Shown in pieces: positions 25,128 through 34,294 of a stretch of DNA of 64,000 bases. The position numbers and the translations under genes are program-made. Each line of letters opens with the position of its first letter. Position 1 is the stretch's first letter. Source of the stretch: Tenacibaculum maritimum NCIMB 2154 (GTDB lineage: Bacteria > Bacteroidota > Bacteroidia > Flavobacteriales > Flavobacteriaceae); assembly GCF_900119795.1 (NCBI RefSeq), contig NZ_LT634361.1:1178001-1242000 (forward strand), written 5' to 3'. The notes beneath the pieces are model-generated. The model made no database searches. It was given only the letters and a program-made list of their open reading frames with translations, and was not told the origin of the DNA.

Positions 25128-26921
25128 ATGTTAAAAGAAAACCCCTGCCAAATTTCTATAGCCGGTGTGCCTATAGATCGCTATGTAAGCCTAAAATTAG
25201 TACAAAAAGTAAACGAACATCACACTTTTGAGGTAGCACTAGACAATGAAATTTTTATACTCAAAAAAGGAACCGATATATTTACTCCCAAAGAATACAT
25301 CGGTAAATCCATTTATATAGAAATAGAAAACTACGATTTTTTAGGAAGAATTACAGCAATGGATTTTGAGATGTCAAAAGGAGAATACGGACATACAATA
25401 CTCAAAGGATATTCTAAAACAATTTTGTTAGAATCTGGAAACAGATTAAAGTCGTGGACAAACAAAAGCATGCCACAAATTGTTAAGAATATTTTAGAAA
25501 CATCAAGAATGCAAGGAATGATAGCGCCAGAAACCGACTTTATCATACCTTACCAATGTCAGTACAATGAAAGTGACTTCGCCTATTTACAACGTTTGGC
25601 AAAACAATACCACGAATGGTTCTATTACGAAGGAGAATACATTGTATTTGGAAAACCCAAAGAAGGAAAAAATAGCATTGATTTAGCATACAATGAAGAG
25701 GTATATGAAGTAAAAATAACCACCCAAACTGCCGCAGTATCTCAAAGAACTTACGATTTTAGCTATCCAGAAAACAAAATGTTAGCCGCGCCTGCTAAAA
25801 ATGATAAAGCAACCAGTGCCATTGCTGAATACGCATTAAATGCCGCCTTAGAGTTGTATCCAACCAAAACATTAGGCATGCCAGAAACAGTAGTAGGAGA
25901 CAAGTATGAAATGGATCGTTATTTATTAGGAAAAACCGAAAGTATTTTAAGTGAATTTGATGTATTAGAAGCAAAAAGTAAATATGTAGGCTTAGAAATA
26001 GGAAGTGTAATTCGATTAACCAGCCAAGAAAAACATATTGGAGACAGCTATTTAATTACAGAAATAACCCATACAGAAGGACAAGGAAAGGAATATGAAA
26101 ATCAATTCAAAGCCATTGCGTCCAATAGTAGGTATTTACCCGAGCCAAAAGTAAAGTCAGTAATGGCAGGTACGCAAAGAGCCATTGTAGTGGACAACGA
26201 AGACCCATTGCATAAAGGGCGAGTAAAAGTACGAATGCTATGGCAAGAAAATGAAATGACAACCAACTGGATTCAAGTATTAGCTTCAGATGCAGGAAGT
26301 AGCAATGTAGTAGAAAAAAATAGGGGCCATGTATTCATTCCAGAACAAAGAGATCAAGTACTCATAGGCTTTCACCATAACGATCCTAACCGTCCGTTTG
26401 TATTAGGAAGTTTACATCATTTTGATAGCGCAGTAGGAGGAAAAAAAGATAATAATGTAAAAAGCCTAAAAACACGTAGCGGGCATACCATAGAGTTAGA
26501 CGATACTAGGGGAAAAGAAAAAATACATATTTATGACCATGAAGGAAGCATTATTACTTTTGATACTAAAAAGAAATCTCTTTATATACAAGCCACAGAA
26601 AATTTAGAGCTCACAGCTAAAAATATCAAAATAGCAGCCAAAGAAAATATAAACATACAAGCACAAGGCGAAATTAAAGCCGCTTCCGAAAAAAATACCA
26701 CCATACTAGTAGCAGGAGCTATGGAAGTACAAGCAAATAAAGATGTAGCTTTCACCAGTAATGCCAATGTTGCCATAGAAGGAAAAGGAAATATAGATGT
26801 AAAAGGAAAGAACACCATATTACAGGCAGAAAAAGCGGCCGAGTTAAAAGGGCAGGAAACCAAAATAGAAGGGCAAGGAGTGGTTGTACAAGGAGCTAGC
26901 GGAAAAGCGGAAGTAAAATAA
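25128..26921 (+). CDS. vgrG: T6SS spike protein VgrG (TssI)
   Basis: 597 residues. The N-terminal gp27-like region (residues 1-330) is followed by the gp5 OB-fold (AIVVDNEDPLHKGRVKVRML; HVFIPEQRDQVLIGFHHNDPNRPFVLGSL) and a C-terminal beta-helix of repeated VKI/NIxxxA units (residues 480-597, for example NLELTAKNIKIAAKENINIQA). This is the Bacteroidota (T6SS subtype iii) VgrG type. It forms the trimeric spike tipped by the PAAR protein encoded at 30977. No T6SS sheath or baseplate genes are in the window, so this is a satellite spike locus. Confidence 0.93.
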   Translation: MLKENPCQISIAGVPIDRYVSLKLVQKVNEHHTFEVALDNEIFILKKGTDIFTPKEYIGKSIYIEIENYDFLGRITAMDFEMSKGEYGHTILKGYSKTILLESGNRLKSWTNKSMPQIVKNILETSRMQGMIAPETDFIIPYQCQYNESDFAYLQRLAKQYHEWFYYEGEYIVFGKPKEGKNSIDLAYNEEVYEVKITTQTAAVSQRTYDFSYPENKMLAAPAKNDKATSAIAEYALNAALELYPTKTLGMPETVVGDKYEMDRYLLGKTESILSEFDVLEAKSKYVGLEIGSVIRLTSQEKHIGDSYLITEITHTEGQGKEYENQFKAIASNSRYLPEPKVKSVMAGTQRAIVVDNEDPLHKGRVKVRMLWQENEMTTNWIQVLASDAGSSNVVEKNRGHVFIPEQRDQVLIGFHHNDPNRPFVLGSLHHFDSAVGGKKDNNVKSLKTRSGHTIELDDTRGKEKIHIYDHEGSIITFDTKKKSLYIQATENLELTAKNIKIAAKENINIQAQGEIKAASEKNTTILVAGAMEVQANKDVAFTSNANVAIEGKGNIDVKGKNTILQAEKAAELKGQETKIEGQGVVVQGASGKAEVK

Positions 26922-26923
26922 AT

Positions 26924-27571
26924 ATGAAAAATACAGTTAAATCAATTACATATATAGGAGGAAAATCATTTTTAAAGTGGATTACTCTTATAACAATAGG
27001 GTTTGTAATAACCGCTTTGTTTTTTATTGTTGCTTTATATATGAATATAGGGCGCTCAGGTGGCGGACATGGAAGTATTTATGGGCTATTTATAGGGCTT
27101 TTAATAGGCAATATACCTGGTTTAGTTATAATTTTTGGAGCACCAATTTTCTTTGGGATATATATAGCATTTGCAAATAAAATAACGATTCAAAATGCAA
27201 TTCATTTATTTTGGGAAAATAATGCAGGAGAGGTCTTGTTAAAAAAAGTAAGAACATTAACCTCTAAAATAGTGGATACAAAAGATTGGAAAACTTTTGT
27301 AAAAGATAAAAAACTATTTCAAAAAACATTATTACAAGAAAATAATAATACAGATACTCCTAAGCTCCAAAAAAAAATAATCAATTATATTTTAAAAAAA
27401 GTCCGATTGGAAGATGTGGATTTTAAAGACCCTAAATTAAAAATATCAGAGGTCATTGCAGATAAGTTTGGTAATCTAATAACAGAAAATATAAAACCAT
27501 CTTTAAAGCCGTTTTGGATAGTAATGCTAGTTCAGTTTTTATTGTTTGTATTGTCATTGAAATATGCCTAA
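26924..27571 (+). CDS. Hypothetical membrane protein after VgrG
   Basis: 215 residues, 2 bases after vgrG. Two N-terminal membrane helices (ITLITIGFVITALFFIVALY and the glycine-rich IYGLFIGLLIGNIPGLVIIF), a soluble charged middle (residues 85-190), and a final helix (FWIVMLVQFLLFVLSL). No family recognised. Its tight link to vgrG suggests an immunity or accessory protein of the spike cargo. Confidence 0.6.
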   Translation: MKNTVKSITYIGGKSFLKWITLITIGFVITALFFIVALYMNIGRSGGGHGSIYGLFIGLLIGNIPGLVIIFGAPIFFGIYIAFANKITIQNAIHLFWENNAGEVLLKKVRTLTSKIVDTKDWKTFVKDKKLFQKTLLQENNNTDTPKLQKKIINYILKKVRLEDVDFKDPKLKISEVIADKFGNLITENIKPSLKPFWIVMLVQFLLFVLSLKYA

Positions 27572-27692
27572 TAGCAAGCCAAGCGAGAAAGAGCACACGA
27601 AATGAAAAGCATTTATATTTATTAAAAACAAGAAGGATAAACGAAACAATTCATAAAAAAGAACCCTCCAATACCACTAAAAAAGAATATCT

Positions 27693-28289
27693 ATGAAGCA
27701 ATATACCTATCTAATAGCCATACTTTTTTTAACCAGTTGTAAAACGAGCATAAAAAAAGAAACGAAAGATACGAACAGCCCAGCATACAAAGCATTTATG
27801 GCACAAAAACACCGTTTTGAATTAAACGGTTGCGAACTTACCTACAATGGCAAACCATTTCGGTTAGGAATGTCTTTAAAAGAGTTTGAAAAGGTGTTTG
27901 GAGATTATAACACCAAAGGGTTTGGTAATTTTATTGTGGATTTTATTGATTCGCCTATAACAGCATCAAAAGATTCAGTAGATATAATAAATGCTTTAGG
28001 AATTTCATTTAAAAAAGGAGTAAATTATATGATGGTGAATCATACCATTCTTTCTAAAGAAGAAAAATTTGAGGATTTTATTAGAAAAACTTCAAAATTT
28101 GAATTTGACGATTTTTTGATATCATCCGATGGGTATAAGTATGAGCAGCTAGATTGTAATTATGAATATTTTTTTAGGTCTCCTGTAATTTTTAACCGAA
28201 TAGGAGGGGGGCATATAGCACTTACAGGAAAGCCCAAGTTAGATAAAACAAGTCCAGTAAAAGAGGTAATTATTAATTATTATCAATAA
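27693..28289 (+). CDS. T6SS-island lipoprotein, paralogue 1 (type a)
   Basis: 198 residues. Lipoprotein signal MKQYTYLIAILFLTSC with lipobox LTSC, so a periplasm-facing lipid-anchored protein. Residues 1-72 are nearly identical in all six paralogues of the island (ending KPFRLGMSLKEFEKVFG). The following part is 'type a' (DYNTKGFGNFIVDFIDSP). All members end with a SPV-x(4)-R-x-GGGH segment and a beta strand. Likely immunity proteins against T6SS effectors; inference from position between vgrG and PAAR and from the array structure. Confidence 0.65.
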   Translation: MKQYTYLIAILFLTSCKTSIKKETKDTNSPAYKAFMAQKHRFELNGCELTYNGKPFRLGMSLKEFEKVFGDYNTKGFGNFIVDFIDSPITASKDSVDIINALGISFKKGVNYMMVNHTILSKEEKFEDFIRKTSKFEFDDFLISSDGYKYEQLDCNYEYFFRSPVIFNRIGGGHIALTGKPKLDKTSPVKEVIINYYQ

Positions 28290-28326
28290 AACAGGAACCC
28301 TCTAATACAACTAAAAAGGAATGTCC

Positions 28327-28923
28327 ATGAAACAATATGTTTATCTAATAGCCATACTTTTTTTAACCAGTTGTAAAACGAGCATAAAAAAAGAAACGAA
28401 AGATACGAACAGCCCAGCATACAAAGCATTTATGGCACAAAAACACCGTTTTGAATTAAATGGTTGCGAACTCACCTACAATGGCAAACCATTTCGGTTA
28501 GGAATGTCTTTAAAAGAGTTTGAAAAGGTGTTTGGAGATTATAACACCAAAGGGTTTGGTAATTTTTTTGTGGATTTTATTGATTCGCCTATAACAGCAT
28601 CAAAAGATTCAGTAGCTATAATAAATGCTTTAGGAATTTCATTTAAAAAAGGAGTAAATTATATGATGGTGAATCATACCATTCTTTCTAAAGAAGAAAA
28701 ATTTGAGGATTTTATTAGAAAAACTTCAAAATTTGAATTTGACGATTTTTTGATATCATCCGAAGGGTATAAGTATGAGCAGCTAGATTGTAATTATGAA
28801 TATTTTTTTATATCTCCTGTAATTTTTAACCGAATAGGAGGGGGGCATATAGCACTTACAGGAAAGCCCAAGTTAGATAAAACAAGTCCAGTAAGAAAAA
28901 TAACTATTAATTATTATCAATAA
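28327..28923 (+). CDS. T6SS-island lipoprotein, paralogue 2 (type a)
   Basis: 198 residues from ATG 28327; an ATG six bases earlier is also open, but the downstream one matches the paralogues. Differs from paralogue 1 at only about ten residues, mainly FIVDF to FFVDF and the last strand (VRKITINYYQ). A conserved leader (GGAACCCTCTAATAC) precedes this and the other copies, showing the duplicated unit includes about 35 upstream bases. Confidence 0.65.
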   Translation: MKQYVYLIAILFLTSCKTSIKKETKDTNSPAYKAFMAQKHRFELNGCELTYNGKPFRLGMSLKEFEKVFGDYNTKGFGNFFVDFIDSPITASKDSVAIINALGISFKKGVNYMMVNHTILSKEEKFEDFIRKTSKFEFDDFLISSEGYKYEQLDCNYEYFFISPVIFNRIGGGHIALTGKPKLDKTSPVRKITINYYQ

Positions 28924-28960
28924 AATAGGAACCCTCTAATACAACTAAAAAGGAATGTCC

Positions 28961-29620
28961 ATGAAGCAATATACCTATCTAATAGCCATACTTTTTTTAA
29001 CCAGTTGTAAAACGAGCATAAAAAAAGAAACGAAGGAAACGAATAGCCCAGCATACAAAGCATTTATGGCACAAAAACACCGTTTTGAATTAAACGGTTG
29101 TGAGCTCACTTACAATGGAAAACCATTTCGATTAGGAATGTCTTTAAAAGAGTTTGAAAAGGTGTTTGGAAAATATGATAAAGAGCATTTAATAGTCACT
29201 AGAAATGAGAGAAGAATGGTATGGGGAGCAAAGAGTATTAGTGTTACCTTTTTTAAAGAGAAGGCGATTTACATATACCTATACATCGAAAGTGATGTTT
29301 ATGAGGTATATGAAGATGGTTACAAGTTGGGTATAAAAGGCATTCCATCATTGATATTTAATAATTATATTTTGGAAAGAGGAAAACAATTTCAAGAATT
29401 TATAAAAAGCGCAAATATAAATGTAGAAGATAATTTTATAATTGATACGAATGGTTATGAAGATGTAAAATATTGTGAAGATAAAAACATTAGACTTTAC
29501 TTAGCATCTCCTGTAATTTACCATAGAAAAGGAGGAGGGCATTTATATGTAAAAGGTAAATGGAATATGAATGAAACCAGTCCTATACAATCCATAAGTG
29601 TAAGTTATCATATAGAATGA
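28961..29620 (+). CDS. T6SS-island lipoprotein, paralogue 3 (type b)
   Basis: 219 residues. Same signal peptide and invariant first 72 mature residues, but after EKVFG the sequence switches to a different 'type b' domain (KYDKEHLIVTRNERRMVWG) of similar fold length, again ending SPVIYHRKGGGHLYVKG. Shows a conserved N-terminal module joined to a variable C-terminal module. Confidence 0.65.
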   Translation: MKQYTYLIAILFLTSCKTSIKKETKETNSPAYKAFMAQKHRFELNGCELTYNGKPFRLGMSLKEFEKVFGKYDKEHLIVTRNERRMVWGAKSISVTFFKEKAIYIYLYIESDVYEVYEDGYKLGIKGIPSLIFNNYILERGKQFQEFIKSANINVEDNFIIDTNGYEDVKYCEDKNIRLYLASPVIYHRKGGGHLYVKGKWNMNETSPIQSISVSYHIE

Positions 29621-29670
29621 TATCGTATCTATAGAAGAGAGTTAATAGAATAGAATTAAAAATCATACTT

Positions 29671-30267
29671 ATGAAGCAATATGTTTATCTAATAGTCATA
29701 CTTTTTTTAACCAGTTGTAAAACGAGCATAAAAAAAGAAACGAAGGATACGAACAGTCCAGCATACAAAGCATTTATGGCACAAAAACACCGTTTTGAAT
29801 TAAACGGTTGTGAGCTCACTTACAATGGAAAACCATTTCGATTAGGAATGTCTTTAAAAGAGTTTGAAAAGGTGTTTGGAGATTATAACACCAAAGGAAT
29901 TGGTAATTTTATTGTGAAGTTTATTGATTCGCCTATAACAGCATCAAAAGATTCAGTAGATATAATAAATGCTTTAGGAATTTCATTTAAAAAAGGAGTA
30001 AATTATATGATGGTGAATCATACCATTCTTTCTAAAGAAGAAAAATTTGAGGATTTTATTAGAAAAACTTCAAAATTTGAATTTGACGATTTTTTGATAT
30101 CATCCGATGGGTATAAGTATGAGCAGCCAAATTGCAATTATAAATATTTTTTTAGATCTCCTGTAATTTTTAACCGAATAGGAGGGGGGCATATGGCACT
30201 TACAGGAAAGCCCAAGTTAGATGAAACAAGTCCAGTAAGAAAAATAACTATTAATTATTATCAATAA
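29671..30267 (+). CDS. T6SS-island lipoprotein, paralogue 4 (type a)
   Basis: 198 residues; type a again, with small changes (KGIGNFIVKF, EQPNCNYKYFF). The upstream leader here differs from the other copies (AGAATAGAATTAAAAATC), so the duplication boundary is different. Confidence 0.65.
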   Translation: MKQYVYLIVILFLTSCKTSIKKETKDTNSPAYKAFMAQKHRFELNGCELTYNGKPFRLGMSLKEFEKVFGDYNTKGIGNFIVKFIDSPITASKDSVDIINALGISFKKGVNYMMVNHTILSKEEKFEDFIRKTSKFEFDDFLISSDGYKYEQPNCNYKYFFRSPVIFNRIGGGHMALTGKPKLDETSPVRKITINYYQ

Positions 30268-30304
30268 AATAGGAACCCTCTAATACCACTAAAAAAGAAT
30301 ATCT

Positions 30305-30958
30305 ATGAAGCAATATGTTTATCTAATAGTCATACTTTTTTTAACCAGTTGTAAAACGAGCATAAAAAAAGAAACGAAGGATACGAACAGTCCAGCATAC
30401 AAAGCATTTATGGCACAAAAACACCGTTTTGAATTAAACGGTTGCGAACTCACCTACAATGGCAAACCATTTCGGTTAGGAATGTCTTTAAAAGAGTTTG
30501 AAAAGGTGTTTGGAAATAAAAAATCTAGTTATAGTAATGAATATTATGACAAGGATACTAAAAAATATTTTTGGGAGTCTTTAGGTCTGGAAATTACAGT
30601 ATCCAAGTCATTCGTAAAGCATATATATGTATATGTAAATACTACCTATTTAAAGTATCCTAATGTGCATATGAAAGGAAATGAAGCAATAGTTTTAAAT
30701 ACTTTTTTACTTCATAAAACAGATAAGATGCACGAATATGTAAAAAGAGCAGGTACCAGTTTTGATGCTATGGGAATTACCAGTAGCGGTTATATGTTAA
30801 CATATCCTTGTAATAATAAAGAGTTGGTTTATTCTTTAGACTCACCTGTAGCTTACCATAGAAAAGGAGGAGGGCATTTATATATAAGTGGAGATTGGAA
30901 GCTAGAAGATACGCATACAATAAAAAGTATCCATATTTATGAGAAACAAGAAGCATAA
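30305..30958 (+). CDS. T6SS-island lipoprotein, paralogue 5 (type c)
   Basis: 217 residues. Invariant N-terminus, then 'type c' (NKKSSYSNEYYDKDTKKYF), with YPNVHMKGNEAIVLNTFLLH and SPVAYHRKGGGHLYISG. Its C-terminal 110 residues are almost the same as those of paralogue 6 at 48043-48702, 18 kb away. Ends 18 bases before the PAAR gene. Confidence 0.65.
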   Translation: MKQYVYLIVILFLTSCKTSIKKETKDTNSPAYKAFMAQKHRFELNGCELTYNGKPFRLGMSLKEFEKVFGNKKSSYSNEYYDKDTKKYFWESLGLEITVSKSFVKHIYVYVNTTYLKYPNVHMKGNEAIVLNTFLLHKTDKMHEYVKRAGTSFDAMGITSSGYMLTYPCNNKELVYSLDSPVAYHRKGGGHLYISGDWKLEDTHTIKSIHIYEKQEA

Positions 30959-30976
30959 AATAAAAGAGAAAGCAAT

Positions 30977-31702
30977 ATGCCAGGACCAGTAGCCACAGTA
31001 GGAAGCATGCACGTATGTCCATTATGTAGTGGAAAAACACCCCATGTAGGAGGCCCCATCAGCCAAGGAGAACCCAATATTTTAATCAACGAAAAACCCG
31101 CCGCTACCCAAGGCAGTATGTGTATATGTACAGGCCCGCCAGATATGGTAGCGCAAGGAGATTCTTTTGTTTTTTTTAATGGAAAACCCGTAGCATGTGT
31201 AGGTGACATGACTGCACATGGAGGGGTAATTACCTCAGGAGAAAGCAATGTACTTATAAGCAATGCCAGTACAACCCCCTCGGTAACCATGCCACGAAAG
31301 CGGATTCCATTTCCTGAAATTACATTTACAGACAGGATTTTAGCCAAAGCATCAGGCAACGGAAAAAAATTAAAAGAAGCAGAAGCCAACCAAGAAAAAT
31401 TAAAAGAAGAAACCACAGGAACTCCTCGTATATACAATTTACAATGGCTTAAAGAAGAAAAAATTATTCGAAAATCTAAAGTATTAAAAGAAGTAACCCT
31501 AAAAGCCAATGTAGCCAATATAGCCGATGGAGAAACCATAAGTTTTGCAATTAAAAAACCAATGGTTACCAAAAATAAAGATGGTGAAATTACAGAAAAA
31601 GAGGAAGAAATAATCACTTTAAAAGGAATTGTAGAAGATCATACAGTAACCGTAACTTGGGAGGTAGCAGATGCAACACAAGATCAAGAAGAAACAAGAT
31701 AG
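30977..31702 (+). CDS. PAAR-like T6SS spike-tip protein with C-terminal extension
   Basis: 241 residues. The first 100 residues carry the PAAR-type repeats: MPGPVATVGSMHVCPLCSG, GGPISQGEPNILINEKPAA, QGDSFVFFNGKPVACVGDMT with cysteines (CPLC, CIC) and histidines that could bind the tip metal. Residues 100-241 are an extra, charged domain (VTLKANVANIADGETISFAI is Ig-like) that may dock effectors. The PAAR cone caps VgrG; here it separates the lipoprotein array from the effector genes. Confidence 0.85.
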   Translation: MPGPVATVGSMHVCPLCSGKTPHVGGPISQGEPNILINEKPAATQGSMCICTGPPDMVAQGDSFVFFNGKPVACVGDMTAHGGVITSGESNVLISNASTTPSVTMPRKRIPFPEITFTDRILAKASGNGKKLKEAEANQEKLKEETTGTPRIYNLQWLKEEKIIRKSKVLKEVTLKANVANIADGETISFAIKKPMVTKNKDGEITEKEEEIITLKGIVEDHTVTVTWEVADATQDQEETR

Positions 31703-31705
31703 TAG

Positions 31706-32437
31706 ATGATATCAATAGCATTTTTTTTGAGTATAGTATTGCTAATCATTGTTATATACAAACGATACTGGTTATTTTCTATACTATTACTATTTATAGT
31801 AGTAATGGTATATAAATATGGCATTCTTTCTGAAAGAGAGCTACATAATAGTACCTCTAAATTTCAAATAGAAGCAACTACTATTCATGCTTATAAAGCA
31901 TTGTATGTATATGGATTTAAAGGACATTTTCAACAAATAAAGAAAATTTTTACATACGTATATGAAGACATTGCTAAAAGAAAGGCTAAAAGAAAAAGTT
32001 ACTTTATCAAAGAAAAAGCAACCAATACTACAGGTAACATAAATACATACGCAGATCAAACAAAAGAAGCAATTAATGCTAGTTTTTGTGACTATGAATT
32101 TAGAATACCAAAAGAAAATGCAGCTCCTAATGATGATGAAAATTTAATTTTTAAGTTTTTAGTAGCTGCTGAAAATGGAGAAATTAAAGATATTCAAACC
32201 CAATATACTACTAAAAAAATAGAAAATAAGCAGGACATTATTCGTGTGAATGATAGTATATTTGACATAAAGTTAAAAGAAAAAATAAACTATAATATGC
32301 TTTCCAAATGCGTAGAGCAAATAAAAAGGGCAAGTTTTTCTTCAAAAGCAACCAACCGTCCATATATCATTTATCAAGATAATATGCCAAGAATTAACAT
32401 CAACAAAACAATAGAAGAAATATACCTATCATTTTAA
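31706..32437 (+). CDS. Hypothetical membrane-anchored protein (gene X)
   Basis: 243 residues, 3 bases after the PAAR gene. Two adjacent N-terminal hydrophobic segments (residues 3-17 and 22-38) followed by a 200-residue soluble domain, probably periplasmic. No family recognised. Its last 118 codons are duplicated at 33627-33981. It may be an adaptor or immunity protein for the effector that follows. Confidence 0.6.
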   Translation: MISIAFFLSIVLLIIVIYKRYWLFSILLLFIVVMVYKYGILSERELHNSTSKFQIEATTIHAYKALYVYGFKGHFQQIKKIFTYVYEDIAKRKAKRKSYFIKEKATNTTGNINTYADQTKEAINASFCDYEFRIPKENAAPNDDENLIFKFLVAAENGEIKDIQTQYTTKKIENKQDIIRVNDSIFDIKLKEKINYNMLSKCVEQIKRASFSSKATNRPYIIYQDNMPRININKTIEEIYLSF

Positions 32438-32750
32438 AACCCCTAAACCATTAAAATGGCTAACGAAATAGTAGAAAAAAACCAACGAGAAACCCACGAA
32501 GAGGTAGTAGCAAAATATATTTTTGAATGCACCGGAGGAGGAGTTACGGAACCCGTACGAAGCCCAGAAAAAGAAGCCTTAAAGCCAGGCATCCGATTGC
32601 ATTTTTTACGATATGGCTTGTTTGATAAAAATGCAGATGATGAAAATGAAGAAGATGTTACGGCTCCTGTATATGAAAACAGTGGCAAACAATGCAATGC
32701 AGTACTCTTAAAAGAAGGCGTAGCTACCTATGCTAAGCTTAAAAAGGAAA
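32083..32750. repeat. 668-base segmental duplication, copy 1
   Basis: Covers the 3' part of gene X and the first 98 codons of the effector; repeated at 33627-34294 with a constant offset of 1544 bases and only a few differences. Confidence 0.9.
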
Positions 32751-32776
32751 AGCAACCAATATTACAAGCAATATAA
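32456..32776 (+). pseudogene. Truncated VasX-like effector fused to a gene-X fragment
   Basis: The first 97 codons are identical to the effector at 34000 (MANEIVEKNQRETHEE to YAKLKKE). After base 32750 the sequence jumps to the middle of gene X (32751-32823 resembles 32016-32083) in a different reading frame and stops after QPILQAI. This is a deletion scar that removed about 990 effector codons and the 5' part of a second gene-X copy. Confidence 0.8.
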
Positions 32777-32838
32777 ATACGTACGTAGCTCAAACAAAAG
32801 AAGTAATAAACGCTAGTTAGCGGTCAATAAAATAGTAA

Positions 32839-33453
32839 ATGAAAAAAATAAATATAATTATAACATTATTATTCGCAACTCTTTATGGTTGTGGACAAAA
32901 CAATGGATTTGAAAAAAAAATGGAAAAATTTCGTTTTAGCCTAAATAAGGAATTGGAAAAATATGACAATGAGAAGATATATAATTTAAAGTTCGATAAA
33001 AATGACAGCATGATAATAATGATTGACAGTTTTGTTTCTAAAAATGAAAAAGAAATTAAAATTTATAGAGAAAACATCTTAAAAAAATATGAGAATAATC
33101 CTGACTTTAAATTCAATACCGAAAAATATATAAAAGTTGATTTAGATAAAATAAATGACAGTCTTGATGAACTTAATCTGAGTAAAGATGTTCCTCTATC
33201 TAAATTACTATGGATTGATCCAATAGCGAAAATATCATCATTTAAGACTATTTATTTTTTACAAGAAAAAGAAGTTGAAGAATTGGCGGTGTTTAATGCT
33301 AAAATTAGTATAACATCTTCACAAATTAAAACACGAAAAATAAATAAAAGTCAGTGGGAGATCATCGATAATTCATATGACGTTGTTAGTAAATTCATTT
33401 ATGATTTGAATCAAGGAAAAGTTATGAACATAGAAATATTTGAAAAAAAATAA
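32839..33453 (+). CDS. Unrelated lipoprotein inside the duplication
   Basis: 204 residues; MKKINIIITLLFATLYGC is a lipoprotein signal with lipobox LYGC. The mature protein is charged and helical with no recognised domain. It lies on a roughly 800-base segment (32823-33626) inserted between the two parts of the second gene-X copy, so it arrived or moved as a unit. Possible immunity protein. Confidence 0.6.
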   Translation: MKKINIIITLLFATLYGCGQNNGFEKKMEKFRFSLNKELEKYDNEKIYNLKFDKNDSMIIMIDSFVSKNEKEIKIYRENILKKYENNPDFKFNTEKYIKVDLDKINDSLDELNLSKDVPLSKLLWIDPIAKISSFKTIYFLQEKEVEELAVFNAKISITSSQIKTRKINKSQWEIIDNSYDVVSKFIYDLNQGKVMNIEIFEKK

Positions 33454-33626
33454 AAACTATAGCAAATTGGGCAATTAGTGTTTAATCGAAAGTTTGCCGC
33501 CTATTAGCAAAGTCTCCAAATTTTTTGATTTAGTATTTAAAGAGAAAAATTAAAACAAAATATTTGGCTTGTGGCTAAACTGAAAGTAATTGCATATTTT
33601 CTGTCCAGCTTGTCATATACGAAACG

Positions 33627-33981
33627 TTTTTGTGACTATGAATTTAGAATACCAAAAGAAAATGCAGCTCCTAATGATGATGAAAATTTAATTTTTAAGT
33701 TTTTAGTAGCTGCTGAAAATGGAGAAATTAAAGATATTCAAACCCAATATACTACTAAAAAAATAGAAAATAAGCAGGACATTATTCGTGTGAATGATAG
33801 TATATTAGACATAAAGTTAAAAGAAAAAATAAACTATAATATGCTTTCCAAATGCGTAAAGCAAATAAAAAGGGCAAGTTTTTCTTCAAAAGCAACCAAC
33901 CGTCCATATATCATTTATCAAGATAATATGCCAAGAAGCAACATCAATAAAAACACACAAGAAATATACCTATCATTTTAA
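33627..33981 (+). pseudogene. 5'-truncated second copy of gene X
   Basis: Encodes only the last 117 residues of the gene-X protein (from FCDYEFRIPKENAAPN), with a few substitutions (ILDIK, CVKQIK, RSNINKNTQEIY). The membrane anchor is missing. A longer frame starts at 33571 with unrelated codons but is unlikely to be a real start. Confidence 0.7.
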
Positions 33982-34294
33982 AACCCCTAAACCATTAAAA
34001 TGGCTAACGAAATAGTAGAAAAAAACCAACGAGAAACCCACGAAGAGGTAGTAGCAAAATATATTTTTGAATGCACCGGAGGAGGAGTTACGGAACCCGT
34101 ACGAAGCCCAGAAAAAGAAGCCTTAAAGCCAGGCATCCGATTGCATTTTTTACGATATGGCTTGTTTGATAAAAATGCAGATGATGAAAATGAAGAAGAT
34201 GTTACGGCTCCTGTATATGAAAACAGTGGCAAACAATGCAATGCAGTACTCTTAAAAGAAGGCGTAGCTACCTATGCTAAGCTTAAAAAGGAAA
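33627..34294. repeat. 668-base segmental duplication, copy 2
   Basis: Second copy of 32083-32750; this one leads into the intact effector. Confidence 0.9.

Noticed and set aside
25128..27571. Prophage or contractile tail cluster
   Set aside because: VgrG resembles phage spike proteins, but no sheath, baseplate, tape measure or capsid gene is present and the PAAR/immunity context is typical of T6SS.
33571..33626. Start of the truncated gene X frame
   Set aside because: These codons are unrelated to gene X and come from the inserted segment; no evidence for translation from there.
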